Shown here one piece after another: positions 31,271 through 44,200 of a DNA stretch of 64,000 nucleotides. The position numbers were made by a program, and so were the translations under genes. The first letter of the stretch is position 1, and each line of letters opens with the position of its first letter. This DNA comes from Symsagittifera roscoffensis (Eukaryota; Xenacoelomorpha; Acoela; Convolutidae), in contig NC_087062.1 in NCBI RefSeq assembly GCF_963678635.1, positions 19,891,789 through 19,955,788 of the forward strand, read 5' to 3'. The notes under the pieces were generated by a model. The model was not told where the DNA came from, made no database searches, and was given only the letters and a program-made list of their open reading frames with translations.

Positions 31271-31355
31271 TGCAAAATAAAATGCTATTCAAAAATTCAA
31301 ATTTTACTTTTCTTTCGCCAAAAAATTTGGTTTTTGAATAGCATTTTATTTTGCA
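31271..31355. repeat. Perfect 25-bp inverted repeat, 35-bp loop
   Basis: TGCAAAATAAAATGCTATTC plus AAAAA at 31271-31295 is exactly complementary to 31331-31355. The loop is 31296-31330. No frame and no flanking family A or SINE-like sequence was recognised. A small foldback transposon end or a long transcribed hairpin are both possible. Confidence 0.85.
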
Positions 31356-32779
31356 TAGTATAACAAAAAAAGATCCAGCTATTGAAATTGAACCTACCAC
31401 CTATTGTAATATATCACCGAATGGTGTGGTATATTTTGAACAATTTTACCTTAAGTTTGAAGCCTTAAATCAATACTCTTTTGTTCGTGTTTTTCTTGAT
31501 CACCTCTGTGGTCGGAACTTTATGTGCTACTTGCACAGTAGTGTTCTTTTCGGAGCCGAATATTATTTTTGCGTTTTCCCAGTACATTGACTCGTGAGTT
31601 ATGACATTAAAAAATCGAAATCCGCCGTGAGTTCATTTGTGAAACAGAGAAATAGGAGTTCTCATTTTGTATGTTGGAGTTAACCCAAGAGCAACCAGAA
31701 TTGATCCAGAATGTTAATCAAAATAAAATTTTTAATAGCACTAAGAAAAACCCCAGCAGGCACAGGAATTTGTAATTTGTTTGTTCTTCAACTATACATC
31801 AGATAAATTAGATGTGACTTCTATGATCTCTCTGCTTTTCTTTCGAAACACTCAGCTTTTTCTCGCCAATTGCAATCCTGTCTGAATCATGATTCTCCCA
31901 AAGAAGCCATTGCTCGCCTAAAATGATCGCAAGAAATAGTTATCATACACCAATTGGCTAAACGCGAAGCGCCATCGAAGGAGTGGCAGTTAAGTTCTAA
32001 ATTATATATATTGTACATCAATCAAATCGAAATTGATGAATTCCAAGTCACTTGTTTGTTAGTTTTGTTTTCGACTAGGTAATGCTCTCCCTCAATCAAC
32101 GGGTGCAGAGAGCCCAAAGAAGGTTGTTGGTGTCCGATGAAAATAAATTTTTGTGCCTTGCTTATAGTTTATAAATTTGAAGCTTGATATCAGTTCATTA
32201 CTTTTTTTGTAATTGAGTTTTTGGTAAGCGCCACTGGAGTCGGAACATACTGTGTTACTTGATTTTGAGGCCGAAAACCAGTTACTTTTGGAGCCCAATA
32301 ATAGTTTTCCATTTTTTGCTGTATTTTAACCCGTTATGACATTCAATACTGGAAACTCATCGTGAGCTCATTGATATTAAGATTCAAATTATGGTTAATT
32401 TTCGAAACCTACCCAGAGACTGTTGATAAAGAGTCAATGAAGGCAAGGAAACAAAAAAATATGCTGAATTTTTGAGAGAGAGAGAGAGAGAGAGAGAGAG
32501 TTAAAAAACTGGTTGTAGATGGAACAAGTGTACATAATTATTAAATACGTGAATAAAAAAAATGTTTCATCGGTCACTGAATACATAGAATTATATAAGA
32601 CTCCACTTAAGAAGTAAGGGGGAAGTTGGGTGTTAGCAGAGTCTACCCTTTATATTAGAATTTATTCTCTAGTGTGCATTTTTAATTAATTTGTTTGATA
32701 GCGTACAGGTTTTTTTTTTCATGGAGATGATTTTTTGAATTACCAAGTTAAAATTTTTTATTGATGTAAATAGAAATGA
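31356..32779. other. AT-rich spacer with a GA microsatellite
   Basis: No gene. GTCGGAACTTTATGTGCTAC (31513) and GTCGGAACATACTGTGTTAC (32240) belong to a phrase that follows several SINE-like tails (30240, 39768, 57545). A run of GA dinucleotides lies at 32474-32500. Confidence 0.35.
32474..32500 (+). repeat. (GA)13 microsatellite
   Basis: Uninterrupted GA dinucleotides over 27 bases. It lies in AT-rich intergenic DNA. Confidence 0.95.
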
Positions 32780-33420
32780 CCTACGAAGAAATTAGGTTTT
32801 AAACAATCCTGGCAGGAGAATGAGCCGATGCGATGATTAAAGCGGAAATTAGAATTCGGAAACTGCAGGAAGTTAAATGCTCTAATTCTGTTTTGGCTTA
32901 ATCTGTATTTAATTATATCTCTAGCAGTGGGAATTCTGTTTTTCCCTCACATATGTGACAGATTCTCTTATGTTTATGTTCATGACAAATTGTATACCCC
33001 ATTTTATTTGCTTTTCCAGCTTGTCTAGATTTTCTTCAGTACAACCACTCAAAAGCATGCATGGATAGTGTAAATGGCTTAATTCAAGGGTATTGAGTAA
33101 AAGGTTTCTGGTTCGTAGAGGAATTTCATCTCTTATGCATTTTATTGTTTAGATTGCACTAGCCATCTTCTGTAACATTTTGTTAATTTCTTTTTTAAAG
33201 TTAAGTATGCATCCATGTTAGCACCGAGAAACGACGGATTCAGATAATTTGACTTGGTAAATTCCTACATACAGCTTGCAGTTTCCTGTGAGTTTCTTTT
33301 GTGATGGAGCAGAGACTTGTTTGTTAAAAAAGTGAACTTTCGAATAAAATAAATCCTATTGAACGTGGTTCCTGATTCATCGTCTGAGTTTTTCAGTTTT
33401 CCACATTTGAAGCGAGTTTT
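32780..33420 (-). pseudogene. LINE-type retrotransposon relic: reverse transcriptase C-terminal part
   Basis: Read on the minus strand in shifting frames. One frame gives FLGANMDAYLTLKKKLTKCY, typical of the region after the reverse transcriptase core. The next gives LRTRNLLLNTLELSHLHYPC, then LLSGCTEENLDKLEKQIKWG, the classic 'L-E-L-S ... K-W-G-I' pattern of non-LTR elements. A further frame gives NRIPTARDIIKYRLSQNRIR. At least two frameshifts and several stops separate the pieces, so it is dead. N-terminal parts are not visible upstream of about 33420. In living copies this protein region acts with the reverse transcriptase that copies the element RNA at the target site. Confidence 0.7.
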
Positions 33421-35221
33421 GATTGCCAGTATGATTTATGTTAATGTTGACCAGATTTTATCTCTTTTTAACAATTCTCATTCTCATCTAAGGGTTATGC
33501 AATCGGGTACTAGACATTTTATCCGTAAATAACTTTGTTCGGAATAGTCATATTTGTAGGAATGGTGAATTTCAAGACGGGCTCAATTTCTGTTATAAAC
33601 ACTTGGAGTAATTTTTGGACATTCTTGAAAACAATTATCTTCAAAAAATGTTGAATTTCATTCTGATTTGTTTTCGGCCTAGCTTACGTCGGTTAAGCTT
33701 CAGTTTTTAAGGGTATTTATATTCTGGTAATAATTTTTGTATTTGTGAAGCATGGATTTAATTTGGTTGTAACTATATTTGTACTATAATTGAAAGTTCT
33801 GTAATTTGTCATTTTACCAAGTCTGCTATTGAGATTTTTCTGTACATTGTAATTTTACCAAGTCTGACAGAAATTTCTGGCTTTCGGAGCAATCAATTAT
33901 TTGAATGTTCGACCGTTTGCTGATTCTTTTTGACTTTTCTCGAAAACTGCCCTCCCTAATCATGAATTTCTGCTGGTGTGAATCTTCTCTTGTGCGTAAG
34001 CGTCTACATCAAAAGTTTTACAACATTTTTTGAGTCTCGGGAAAGTCTCATTTTGATTGATTGACCGGAAAACCGACACGACCATCTTTTTTGCAGAAAA
34101 AACGTAAGCCAAATGTTTGAATTTTTGACCATTTTTGAAAAACTACTATAAGATCTACGATGAAAATGAAAATTTAAATCGTAAGAACCAGTTGTGAGAA
34201 TTTTTGCTGCAGAAGCGGCGATTCTTAATTTTTCGTAAGAAAAATCCAATGTCTTAGGGAAGATTTCAGTGTCTCAAAATTTTTAAATTTTTGTTATTTT
34301 AGTAAACAATCAACTACGGTTTTTGAAAAATCCATTCTTTGAAATTACTCATTTCATCCCACTTTAGTATAAAAGTTTCCAAAATCATCAAACAGCTATT
34401 CCAACTTCAGCTGGTCCGCTAGTTATCTTTTATCGAGACATACGAACATTTTGGTTCATTCAGTTTTTATTTCAACATTTTTTCTGCTTACGTTTTATGT
34501 TAGTGTTGTGTGCTCTGCTTTGCCTCTGTGTGAAAAAAAAAATGTTTTTTTTTTTAGTTTTTCAGTTTCCTATTTTAAATTATCTTTGCTTGAATCACAG
34601 TGGTCCCAGTATTATGTACTACCTGTCGAGCAACCGGCTATGGGTTATACTTTGGGGTCTGGTTTTTTGAAGCTTACTTTTCAAATTCATTATCCTAGCA
34701 GACCTAAAATTACGCTTTCCAGCAACAAGAGGAGATGGGGCGCGAATTGCATGTCTTTTTGCCTTTTCATACCTTAATTTAACGATTGCTTCGTATCAGT
34801 AACCACTGGGCATGATTTAGCGTGAATAATATTTTTACTACTCTTGTTTTCCTGGTGAAGAGGAAATTTGCTATACTGTTTTTTATTCCGTGGAAACGAT
34901 TTCTGAATTATTAATTGAACGGTTTGTGTTATTTTTTTTACAGTGAGCATGTGCTTTGGCTCAGCAGAGGTCTTGGTTCTTCCGACATGTGGAACGCAGT
35001 AGATACAACTCGATGACAAATCTAAATCAGTAGCATAACATTGCAAGTTAAACTGCAGTCACTCTACTTGCCAAAATAAAATTTAAATGCAGAAATAATT
35101 GGCGGTCAATTATAACGAATATCTTGACAGGGCTTGAAGAAATTGGTTTTCGTCATCATCAAGACCCCTAGGCGCCAAACGCTACTATATACACGTGTTA
35201 CTGAAGCTATATTACATTTCA
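33421..35221. other. Repeat-rich 5' flank of the GalNAc-transferase gene
   Basis: 33890-34260 holds diverged family B units (GACTTTTCTCGAAAACTGCC, GAAAGTCTCATTTTGATTGA). A tail-hairpin remnant TCTGCTTTGCCTCTGTGTGA lies near 34515. A 90-codon minus frame at 34774-35046 is not recognisable. No clear TATA box stands upstream of 35222, though ACTATATACAC occurs at about 35183. Confidence 0.35.
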
Positions 35222-38200
35222 ATGTCGATAGTTAGAGCTATGAGACGATTGATGCCGCGTAAGTTTGGTAGATGTATGGGACTGGTGGCAATTTGCATGG
35301 TGATCGCACTATTTGTGGAAACATTTTTATTCGAAAGTCGTACAAATACCGGCTCAGATCAGATGGGAGATCCAAGACATTTGAATCCGAGGCATGTGGC
35401 TAAGTCGTCGCCTGTGGTATCATTTACATTGCAAGGAGAGTCCTCTGAGTTCCCTTCACAGTGGAATTTTGGAAAAAAGGATCTTTTCTTCAACCTAACG
35501 CTGGTGGGAGGTGACAACAGTCCAGGTATGGTTACATTCATATTTAGAATGGTCTTATCTACGCAAGCTGGCTAGCGTAGCGCTCTTCTTCTCGTTTTTT
35601 TTTCTTATCCAACTCGCATAAAGTAGTGTTTATTTATGAAAACAATTTCGCTGCATCGCCTTGGCAATTTAATAGCATGTGTTTTTTTTGATACCCTTTT
35701 TTGTGGTGGCTAGTGTTTAGATATTTAAAGCACACATGTCGGAGATGCGAGAGCATTACACTAGCAAACTCAACATCAGGGATTCGGTTCCGGTAGCTAC
35801 TATTTCAAAGCTTATTTTGGCTTCTTCTGTATTTTTTTAACCTTTATGCAGCTTCTTATTTTTCGCGAATTTGAGTTTCACCTGTGTGAAATCTGATTTT
35901 TTCATGTTTTCTTTCAATAATTTACTTTTGATTTAACAACAGTGATATCGACTAATTTCACATGAAAAAGAAATTTTGGTCCGTTTTGAAAAATTGTGAA
36001 CAGTTTCAGAAAAAGTTGTTTTCTATTTGTTTTTTTTTTAATGTGTTCATGATATCGCTGCCTTTTTTCAGCTATTCGACAATTTCAAGTGTATGATAAC
36101 CAAGTTCGCTTATCTGTACACTAGCGATTGGCTTAGTTTTTTATTACGAACCTTTGTTTTCACTTCTTGGGAAATTTAAAGTTGTCACTTCTCGAGAAAT
36201 TTCATTGTAACAATGGAAATTGCGTAGCACCTGTTATCTGCTTTACTTGTGGCTAGTGTTTGGTATCTATTAGGCTTCCGTGGCTGAGTGGTTAGTTTGT
36301 GAGACTCCAGGGCGCATTTTCGCTAATTCGAGGCTTATTTCTACTTCGCTTATTTCAATTTCCAGGTCGCAGGATTGAATCTCAGATGTAGCCGGATTTT
36401 CGCTAATTCGAGACTTATTTCTACTTCGCTTATTTCTGCTTTGCTTATGTGTTACATCTGAATCCAACACAATGTTTTCCTAAACTAATCGAAAAAAAAA
36501 ACGTAAAATATGTTGCAAGTGAATTGTATTTTTTCTGCGTCTTTTGGAGTGACTTCGTCTCCGTATTGGATATCAGTCTGAATAGCAAAAATGTGCAGAC
36601 CAGTTTTCCGTGACTGAAAGATATTTCTAACATATCCATTTCGAATATGAATCACGACTGTAAAGTTTTGATATTATACCACAATCGAGCACATGATATC
36701 TACGATTGTTCTTTACCTTAACCTGATCTTGAGCAAAAAAGACAAAGTTACGCCAAAATTACTTCACATTCTAAGTGCTTGGAAACAAATGTTTTTTTTC
36801 AGGTGGTCTTATCATTACTTTAATCTGATTATGCTTGCGAGCGGCAATGGTTTTGCAACGGTGCTTGATTTTTTTTCACTAATATATAGCTTTTTCAGAT
36901 TAGCAATTTGCATAACAAAATCACTTGAATCATTTGATAGCTTGATTTCAAATTAGTGAGTATCTCCGGCACACTTAGCCTAGAGGTAATGTCCATAATT
37001 GGTTTGGCAAAGATCCTGGGCTCGCATCTGGGCAGGACATTTTTTTAAACAGAAAATTTTCCGTTTCTGAAAAAATTGTCGGCCTACTGTCTGATTATCG
37101 TATGTCTGTCTATGTTTTGTCGGCTTAATTGGAACCGGCATGTGACGCAAGCAATTTCAATGAAAATGAAAGTGTTTTTGATTAATTTTAGAGGAATATA
37201 TGGTGTCGGCTTATTTTATAACGGCCTAAGTGACCTTAATTTGCGTGGTTTAAAAGGACAAAAACGTTCATATTTTTGCTTCCAGGGGGGGGGGGGTATA
37301 ATTTAAAAGTTTAAAAGGTCAAAATTTTTATGACAATAATGTTTTCGGCTCAACGGGTTGCCTTTTAAATGCCGGGGTTGTATCGTTGAACGTGTTTTCA
37401 TCTAATTGAACATCATTTGAGACAATTCTTTGACTTTGCAATTTTTTGACATTTTTTGTTTGTAGTTTCTTGGTATCACAAGTGGTGCGAAGCTATGCTT
37501 CGCCGCTGTGTAAAAGGCATCGGCTTTTGACATTTTTTTTGTGTGCTGCGTACACAGCGGCTTATAAAGTATGAGTAGAGTGGTGTTTTTTGTAAATTAA
37601 TTGAACCATTCAAAGGTGTGTAACAAGGCGGTTTTAAGCACTTTTTGGAAAATGCTGACCAAAAAAATCACATTTTTTTTGGCGAGCGCTCCCCCCTCAA
37701 AATTAGTGTATATTGGCGCCTAAGGCGCCTTCAGAAAAATTTTAGGGTCTATCACCAAAAAAGATATCTCAAAATAGTACAAATGGGGATCCTTTTGGGT
37801 CGGCAGGGGGGAATGAGAAATACCAAATATTTAAATCGCAAAAAAAAATTGAGAAAAGTCTGTGTTTTGTTCTATTTATATTTTTTTCAAAAATCACTGT
37901 TGCCGAAACCATTTTGTTAAAACCATTTTGCTTCTATTGATGCAGTAATGCAATAAATTTTGCTTCTATTGATGCAATCAAAGATGATGCAATAAATAAA
38001 ACTTTCTAGAATCAAGACTGATTATAGGAAGTCATTTTCTAAGCCAGCTTTTAAGCGTGACTAATTAGAAAATATTGGAAAAGTTTGAAGGTATACTTTT
38101 CTGCTGTATAAAATAACTCCATGATAATCTACCCTATTACAATCTTCCCTTTGCCATTCTACCCTTTTCTACTTTAACCTCTGTTGGGTAAATTTGTACA

Positions 38201-41200
38201 GGGAGAGTTTGTACCGTTAAATGTCGACAGGGTAAATTTGATAGAATTTAATACAGCAAATCTGAGGGTTCCTCGCCTAGCCAACATCTCGATGTAATTG
38301 CAGAGCCTGAATTTTGTCCATTTTCAAAGATTAGCACTCTTTCTTCTTTCTTTCTGAAGACAAAATTCTTCGTGTAGCTTGGTTTGTTTGTCCAAATTTC
38401 TGTCGGCAATGGGAAATTAGCTTCAGTCTATTGAGGGCCCTTTTTATGGCCGACCTTAGAGCTAAATAAACATCTTTTGCTATGAGAGCTATCTTTTGAG
38501 ATCGTCTCCACGTATCGCCGCAACTTTGCATTTATAGAACCCTCGCCACGAACACTTCCAGTGAATATTCCATTCTTTTTTTTCCTGTTTCTTTGTAACT
38601 TTCACGGCCGTCGATTAGAAGTGTTTTCCGGTTCTGTTGAGTTTGAAACTAAAAATATTAATCAGTTTGGGAATAGTTTGTCAATATGACCATTGTGACT
38701 TAGTTTTTGTTTCGTTTTGGAACGAGATTTTGAAAATTGGGGACTAAAAGCAGTTAATTTTTGTCGTAATTTTCAGATTTTCAGGCCTTATTTACGATCT
38801 TTGCGAATCTTTTGAACAATTTTCTTCTGATATATACTGAAGTATTGTAGTTGAATTTGGTTGTGACCACTTGTTTTGTCGTGGTAATACTTTTTCTTCG
38901 CGGAATAGGTCAGAACGGGGCAGAAGTTGTTCATGTGGGTGCGGAAGTGGAAGAGGCAAAGAGAAGGTTCAAAGAGAACAACTTCGACACTGTTGCCAGT
39001 GAGAAAGTGCCCTTGGACAGAAGGGTGAAGGACCTCAGACACCCCGACTGCCTCAACATCCAATATGACCAGGGTAAGTAAGTCATCGCCGTATTCTACT
39101 TATTTATACACCATAATTCTGTCACACAAGAAAATTTATGTGTTCATTACGAGGCCAAACTGTGCACTGAGTAGGCGCTCAATTTTGTGTCTGAATGTTC
39201 CTGGATTCAGAGACAAATCTTTGAACAAATTAAAATTTTGTCAGAACAATCAAAAAAAAGGAAAGGACAACTTTTTATGCTCAGCTCTGGATCGCCCAAA
39301 ATGCTAAAAATCTTAATAATTAATTCCTAATTAATAGTTCACGTTTTTCATGACAACAATTTTTTTGGCTTTTTGTTTTTTTTTCCTATTCTTTCGGCTT
39401 GATAGGTTTTGATCTATATTATATCCGTTTAATGACCATGTTGCTTCTTTCGACGAGCAAAAAAATATGTGTTTGCATGTCTGTGTTTTGAGGGTGAAGA
39501 GGACTTATTGACTTAAGTCTTGTTGATTGTTTTTCGGCTTTGCTAATGTTTGATAATTTTTTCCGGTGCTTGTTCCACATTCTATTGTCTTGGCTTTTTT
39601 TCCATTTGAAAACTAGCTTATTTTTTAAAGATCTATTTTTTTTTGACATTTTCGAGTTTTTTCGATTTTTTTCTGACTTGGCGGGTTTCTTGTTTTGTAT
39701 TCCAAGTGGTGCGACGCTCAGCTTCGCCTCTGTGTTAATTTTTTTGCCAGAATAAAAACTCTGTTTGGAATATTCTGTGCTACTTGCATAACATCTGGTT
39801 ACTCTTGTGATTATTATAAATTTCTTGGACCAAAAAGATGCTTTGAAATAACTTTGCGGAAGGAGAATTGAGAATCATTTTTGATTTCCCGGACACCAAA
39901 AAGGAACCTTTTCGCTCAGATTTATTAATCGAATTTGAATGCTATTTTGTGCTGTTATGTTTTGAAATAATTTGCTTTAAACAAGTTATTTTAGTATAGT
40001 GGAACTTTTGTGAGTATGATAAAAAGTGTTATTTCAGATTTGCCCTCGACGTCAATCATTGTGATATTTTACAACGAGGCACCTTCAGTTCTGCTCAGGA
40101 CAGTCATCAGTGTGCTTAACAGGACACCGCTCAGTTAGTTTCTCATATTTTTAGGGGAATCCCTCATGTCAATGAACATGCATGTAATGTGAGCAAATCA
40201 AGCTGATGATGTACAAGCGTGTATCAGTTATTCTCTCATAACGTGTAATTGTGTAGAAATGAGGACGTATAATTTATATCAAAAAAAGTTTCAGCTCTGC
40301 AAAATTTCCCGCGCAGGTCATATTTTAAATGAAAATTGGCGTCTTTAAGCAGTTTTGAAAATCTTCGAACAAAAAATGCGTACTGACCATTAAAAACATT
40401 TTTACGCTCCGGAGCAGTTTTTAGAAAAAAAATAGTTGGACTCAGGACACAAAATTTTCGGATTCATAGAAACGAATAGCTTCTAACTAGATTAACTGCA
40501 GTTTGCGCATAACGCATGTATTAAATGAGTTGTGGTCTAGTCGTATACTGAGTATGCAAAAAGGGTTTTTTCAAGTAATCTGTCCTAAAAAGTGTAATGT
40601 GTACAATACGCTGATATTGACACATGAATCAAGATAACCCAAGCTATTTTTTGCACTTGAATTATTATTTGTATGCTTTTTGATTTTGTTTTGAGTGTGG
40701 CCCTACAGTTCGAAAACTCTTCTTTACCTGAGTTGTCATTTCTTTTTTTAAAAATCTAACCAACATCGTAATAATAACGCAAGCGATCTTGCGAGCATTG
40801 TGTTGTAGTACAATTTCACTCTTTTGCCAATCCAACTCTCAAATAAAAGTGTTAATTTTGGTAGCACCTTTGATAAACTCCACTATCGAACAGCGAAAGT
40901 CAAAAGGCCACGAAAAACGTGATGAACTTCTAGTTTCGTAAATGGTATTTAATTTTAAGATATAATCAGCGAAATAAAATTTAATCTATTGAAACTGTTT
41001 TCTCAATTTGGGTTTAATTTTATCGAAAAAGTGCAAATCGTAAATTGTTTATAAAATCAAAGAGCTTTAAATGCATCTAATTTTTTGTGAAGTTCGAAAG
41101 TTGAGATTTTTTCAAACAACAAGTCAGTTTTTTTCTTCTTTTTAATTGCGTTCATTGACTCTTTTCCAACTGTCTGTTGGCTATGTTTTTAAGAGTCGAT

Positions 41201-44200
41201 CAACTTAGTTTTTTAAGATTTAGTCTTAAAATTTGTTTAGGCTCAAGTTTACTTTTTTGTGGTTTGACTTTTGACTTCTTTTCAAGTTCAGTTCATTTCC
41301 TTTGTTACAATGAAATAAATCCAGTACCAAACAGCCAAAGTGTTAAAGTCACGAATAACGTGATAGTCTTCCAATTTCGAAAATGGATATAGTAATTTGA
41401 TTTCCCAGCGAAATAAAAATAATTGACCTATCGATCCAGTGTTTTCAAATGTGTGTGCTTTTTTGCTATAATCACGATCTATAGCAGTGAAACATTCGTA
41501 GCATCTGTTCTCGGCTTTATTTGTGTCTAGTTTTCGTTATCGGCTAAGCGTCCGTGGCTGAGTGGCAAGTGCGTGAGAGTCATAACTTCTAGGTCGCAGT
41601 AGGTCTTGAGTTCGAGTCCGAGACGTCGCAGAATTTTTACTAATCGAGGCTTATTTTTACTTTTTCTTATTGCACTTTTTAGAAATCTAGAGCTGCTTTT
41701 TGTCGTGCCTTCGCTAGTGTTTGCGAACACAGCTTCGGCTGTGTCTAGACATTCACAGAGCTTTGAGTTAATCTATTTTTTTTTCAGTTCGATAGTCCAC
41801 AAAAAACAAGTCCGATTTTTTTTCTGTTTACTTGCGTTTATTGACTCTTTTTTTTAAGTATTTGCTCTCAAGGGTGTTTATGTTCACGTCAGTTTTCTTT
41901 TCTACTCAAAAGATGGACTTATTCGGCTGTAGATGGCTGAGCAGGCAGCTCCAATTAGAAAAAGGTTTGGCAAGTGCCGAAAAAGGCATAAACCGCCGAT
42001 AAAAATTGCAAAATCAAGCCCCGTGTGAGCGGAAGTTAGAAGTTGGTTTAATTGTACAGCTGTTTTTTATCTGTTAACACAGTGAAATACATAAGATAAT
42101 TTATTGAAACCGCTGTTGGTTTGCGTTGAGAGAAACAAATGAGAATTTCGAAATTGGCATTTGGTGCATTGTCAACAAAAATTAAATTTGTTTTCTCAAA
42201 AAGGTAGTAGACTTTTGTTCTTTTTTCTTAAAATTGCTCTGAATAACAATAAAAACTGTTTGGCGAAAATTATGTTTTGTGAGCCGAAAACCAGTTATGC
42301 AAGGTGAATTTAGGCGCCGATTGAACGTTTTATGAGCCAATAGTTTTTTGTTTCTTATACTGGGACTTAGTACAAAGAAAAGAGCGTGGGCTATGAGAAC
42401 TGTTGATTTGAGGATCTAACAATCCAAGTTTCTGACGAAAACATTTTCTCCAAAATAACACTGGAAAAATTGTTATAAAAAAGCTTATTTGAAAATTTTG
42501 ATGATTGTTATATATTTCGATGATTGGTATAAATTATTTACCGTTGCGATAAGCAAGGATAATGCAATCGGGTACCATACTTTTTCCTCTTAAAGATCTT
42601 TGTTCACAGGATCTGCAAATTTGAGAAGATCTCTATTGTTAGCACAGGGCAGTTTTAACAGCTGTAGTCTTCTAGGATACTGAGTCTTCAGCTGAAAATA
42701 TATTAAAGTATAAGAAGATTTTTTGTCGGCTCTTATGATTTCGTACCAATTTTTATGTTAGTAAAGCCAAAATTTTCTGTTAGTAAAGAAAATTGTTAGA
42801 AATTTTCTGCCAGAAGTTTTTAGTTGCATTAAACTTTCAGTTTTTTTCGGATGCAAGGTTTCTGATTTATTTTTTTTGTTCTAAAAAAGTGTGGAATTAC
42901 TTATAGTTTTAATTGGCTCAGTGTGTTTTAGGTTAGAACAATTTAACTTGAAATCGATTCAAGTTGATGGCATAGCGTATTGTTTTCATGTGTTAATTTT
43001 TTTAAGTTCATATTTTTTCGAAAATGTTTTTTTTTCTATCTGGATTTGACTATTTTGTCTACGAAAAATTATTGCACGAAATTCAGGTGTTTGGTTTTTT
43101 CTGGCTGAAATCTTTGAAGAAAAGCTTTTTCACATGTTTTCTCAGATTTTGTGCAAGTTTTTGCATTTACTCGTTTTTTTTCCATTTTGATCCTACTTCA
43201 TAGCAAATAACAGATAAGGCCTTTTCATGTCCCCAGTTTTTCTTCTAGGATATGCACGTTGTCTGGTTGCAACGTTTTAATGAACGTTTTTGAGTAAATT
43301 TGGGAATTTTTGTATCTCGATTTCTCTTTCAAGTATTTTTTTCTTATCATTTTATCCATTGTTTATGAGAAAAAAAAATGAAGTTCTTTTGGTCAGAATC
43401 TTTCTTATGTCTTAGGTTAATGTTTTCTATAACATTTGCAAAAAGATTTTTGTTCTTGGTTTTTCTACGATTTCTTCAACAGAATTCATTCAAGGTTTTC
43501 ACTTTTCGTTAGAGAAAAAATCTATGATTTGTGGCATTTTATATCTATGCAAATGGTGCGATGCTTAGCTTCGCCTCGATGTACAATTTTTTTTGAGCAG
43601 ACCGTAAAATTAGCGATCAAAGTTTAAAACAGGGATTAAATAGATGGAAGGCAAACTGAGTACTCACTGGGTCTTGCCGTTTCTATTAAATTAAACAGAA
43701 TGCATTAAACACAACAAAGTCAGTTTTGTTTTCAAATTCTAGTATTAATATTCCAAAGTTTTTAAATTACTTCGAAAATTTTGGTCAGAAAAATTAGTTG
43801 TATTGTCTCCTCAGTTTACTTGCGCTCCATTTTTCTGTAGAATTTGAACCACTTCCAAGTTGGTTTTTCTAAAACAAAACAATTAAGTTTTTTCACGTGT
43901 AAAAAAATTTAGACTTCTCGAAGGTCATTTTTTAACCTAGACTTAGCATTCGACCCGTTGGTCATAAAAAAGGTATGTGTTAATGAAATAAGCTTTGTAA
44001 TAAATCATATTGCCTGGTATGAAATTTCCTAAAATTTATATTCAATAATAAATTCTTCATTTTTCAGCTTTTTGCAATAGCAGTCAATACGAACAGTACA
44101 GTTTAGAATAACAGTTCTTGGAATAAAGTAGCATCTAAGTAGTTTTTTCCGCTCATCAGATTCAGCAGGTTTTCGACTCTACTTGGCAGTAAATATGATT

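Larger units (their letters stand above)
35526..38908 (+). other. GalNAc-transferase intron 1 (3.4 kb) with SINE-like copies
   Basis: GTATGG...GAATAG. It carries family 2 copies at about 35566-35830 and 36110-36470, a complete family 1 copy at 36965-37512, a G12 run at 37285-37296 and a GGCGCC-hairpin repeat at 37640-37830. A 66-codon minus frame at 38331-38531 is more complex than its flanks but unrecognised. Confidence 0.6.

Noticed and set aside
34774-35046. 90-codon minus-strand frame upstream of the GalNAc-transferase
   Set aside because: No recognisable domain and poor codon pattern in AT-rich repeat-derived DNA.
38331-38531. 66-codon minus-strand frame in GalNAc-transferase intron 1
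   Set aside because: More complex than its flanks, but too short, with no family, start context or splice signals; left unannotated as a gene.
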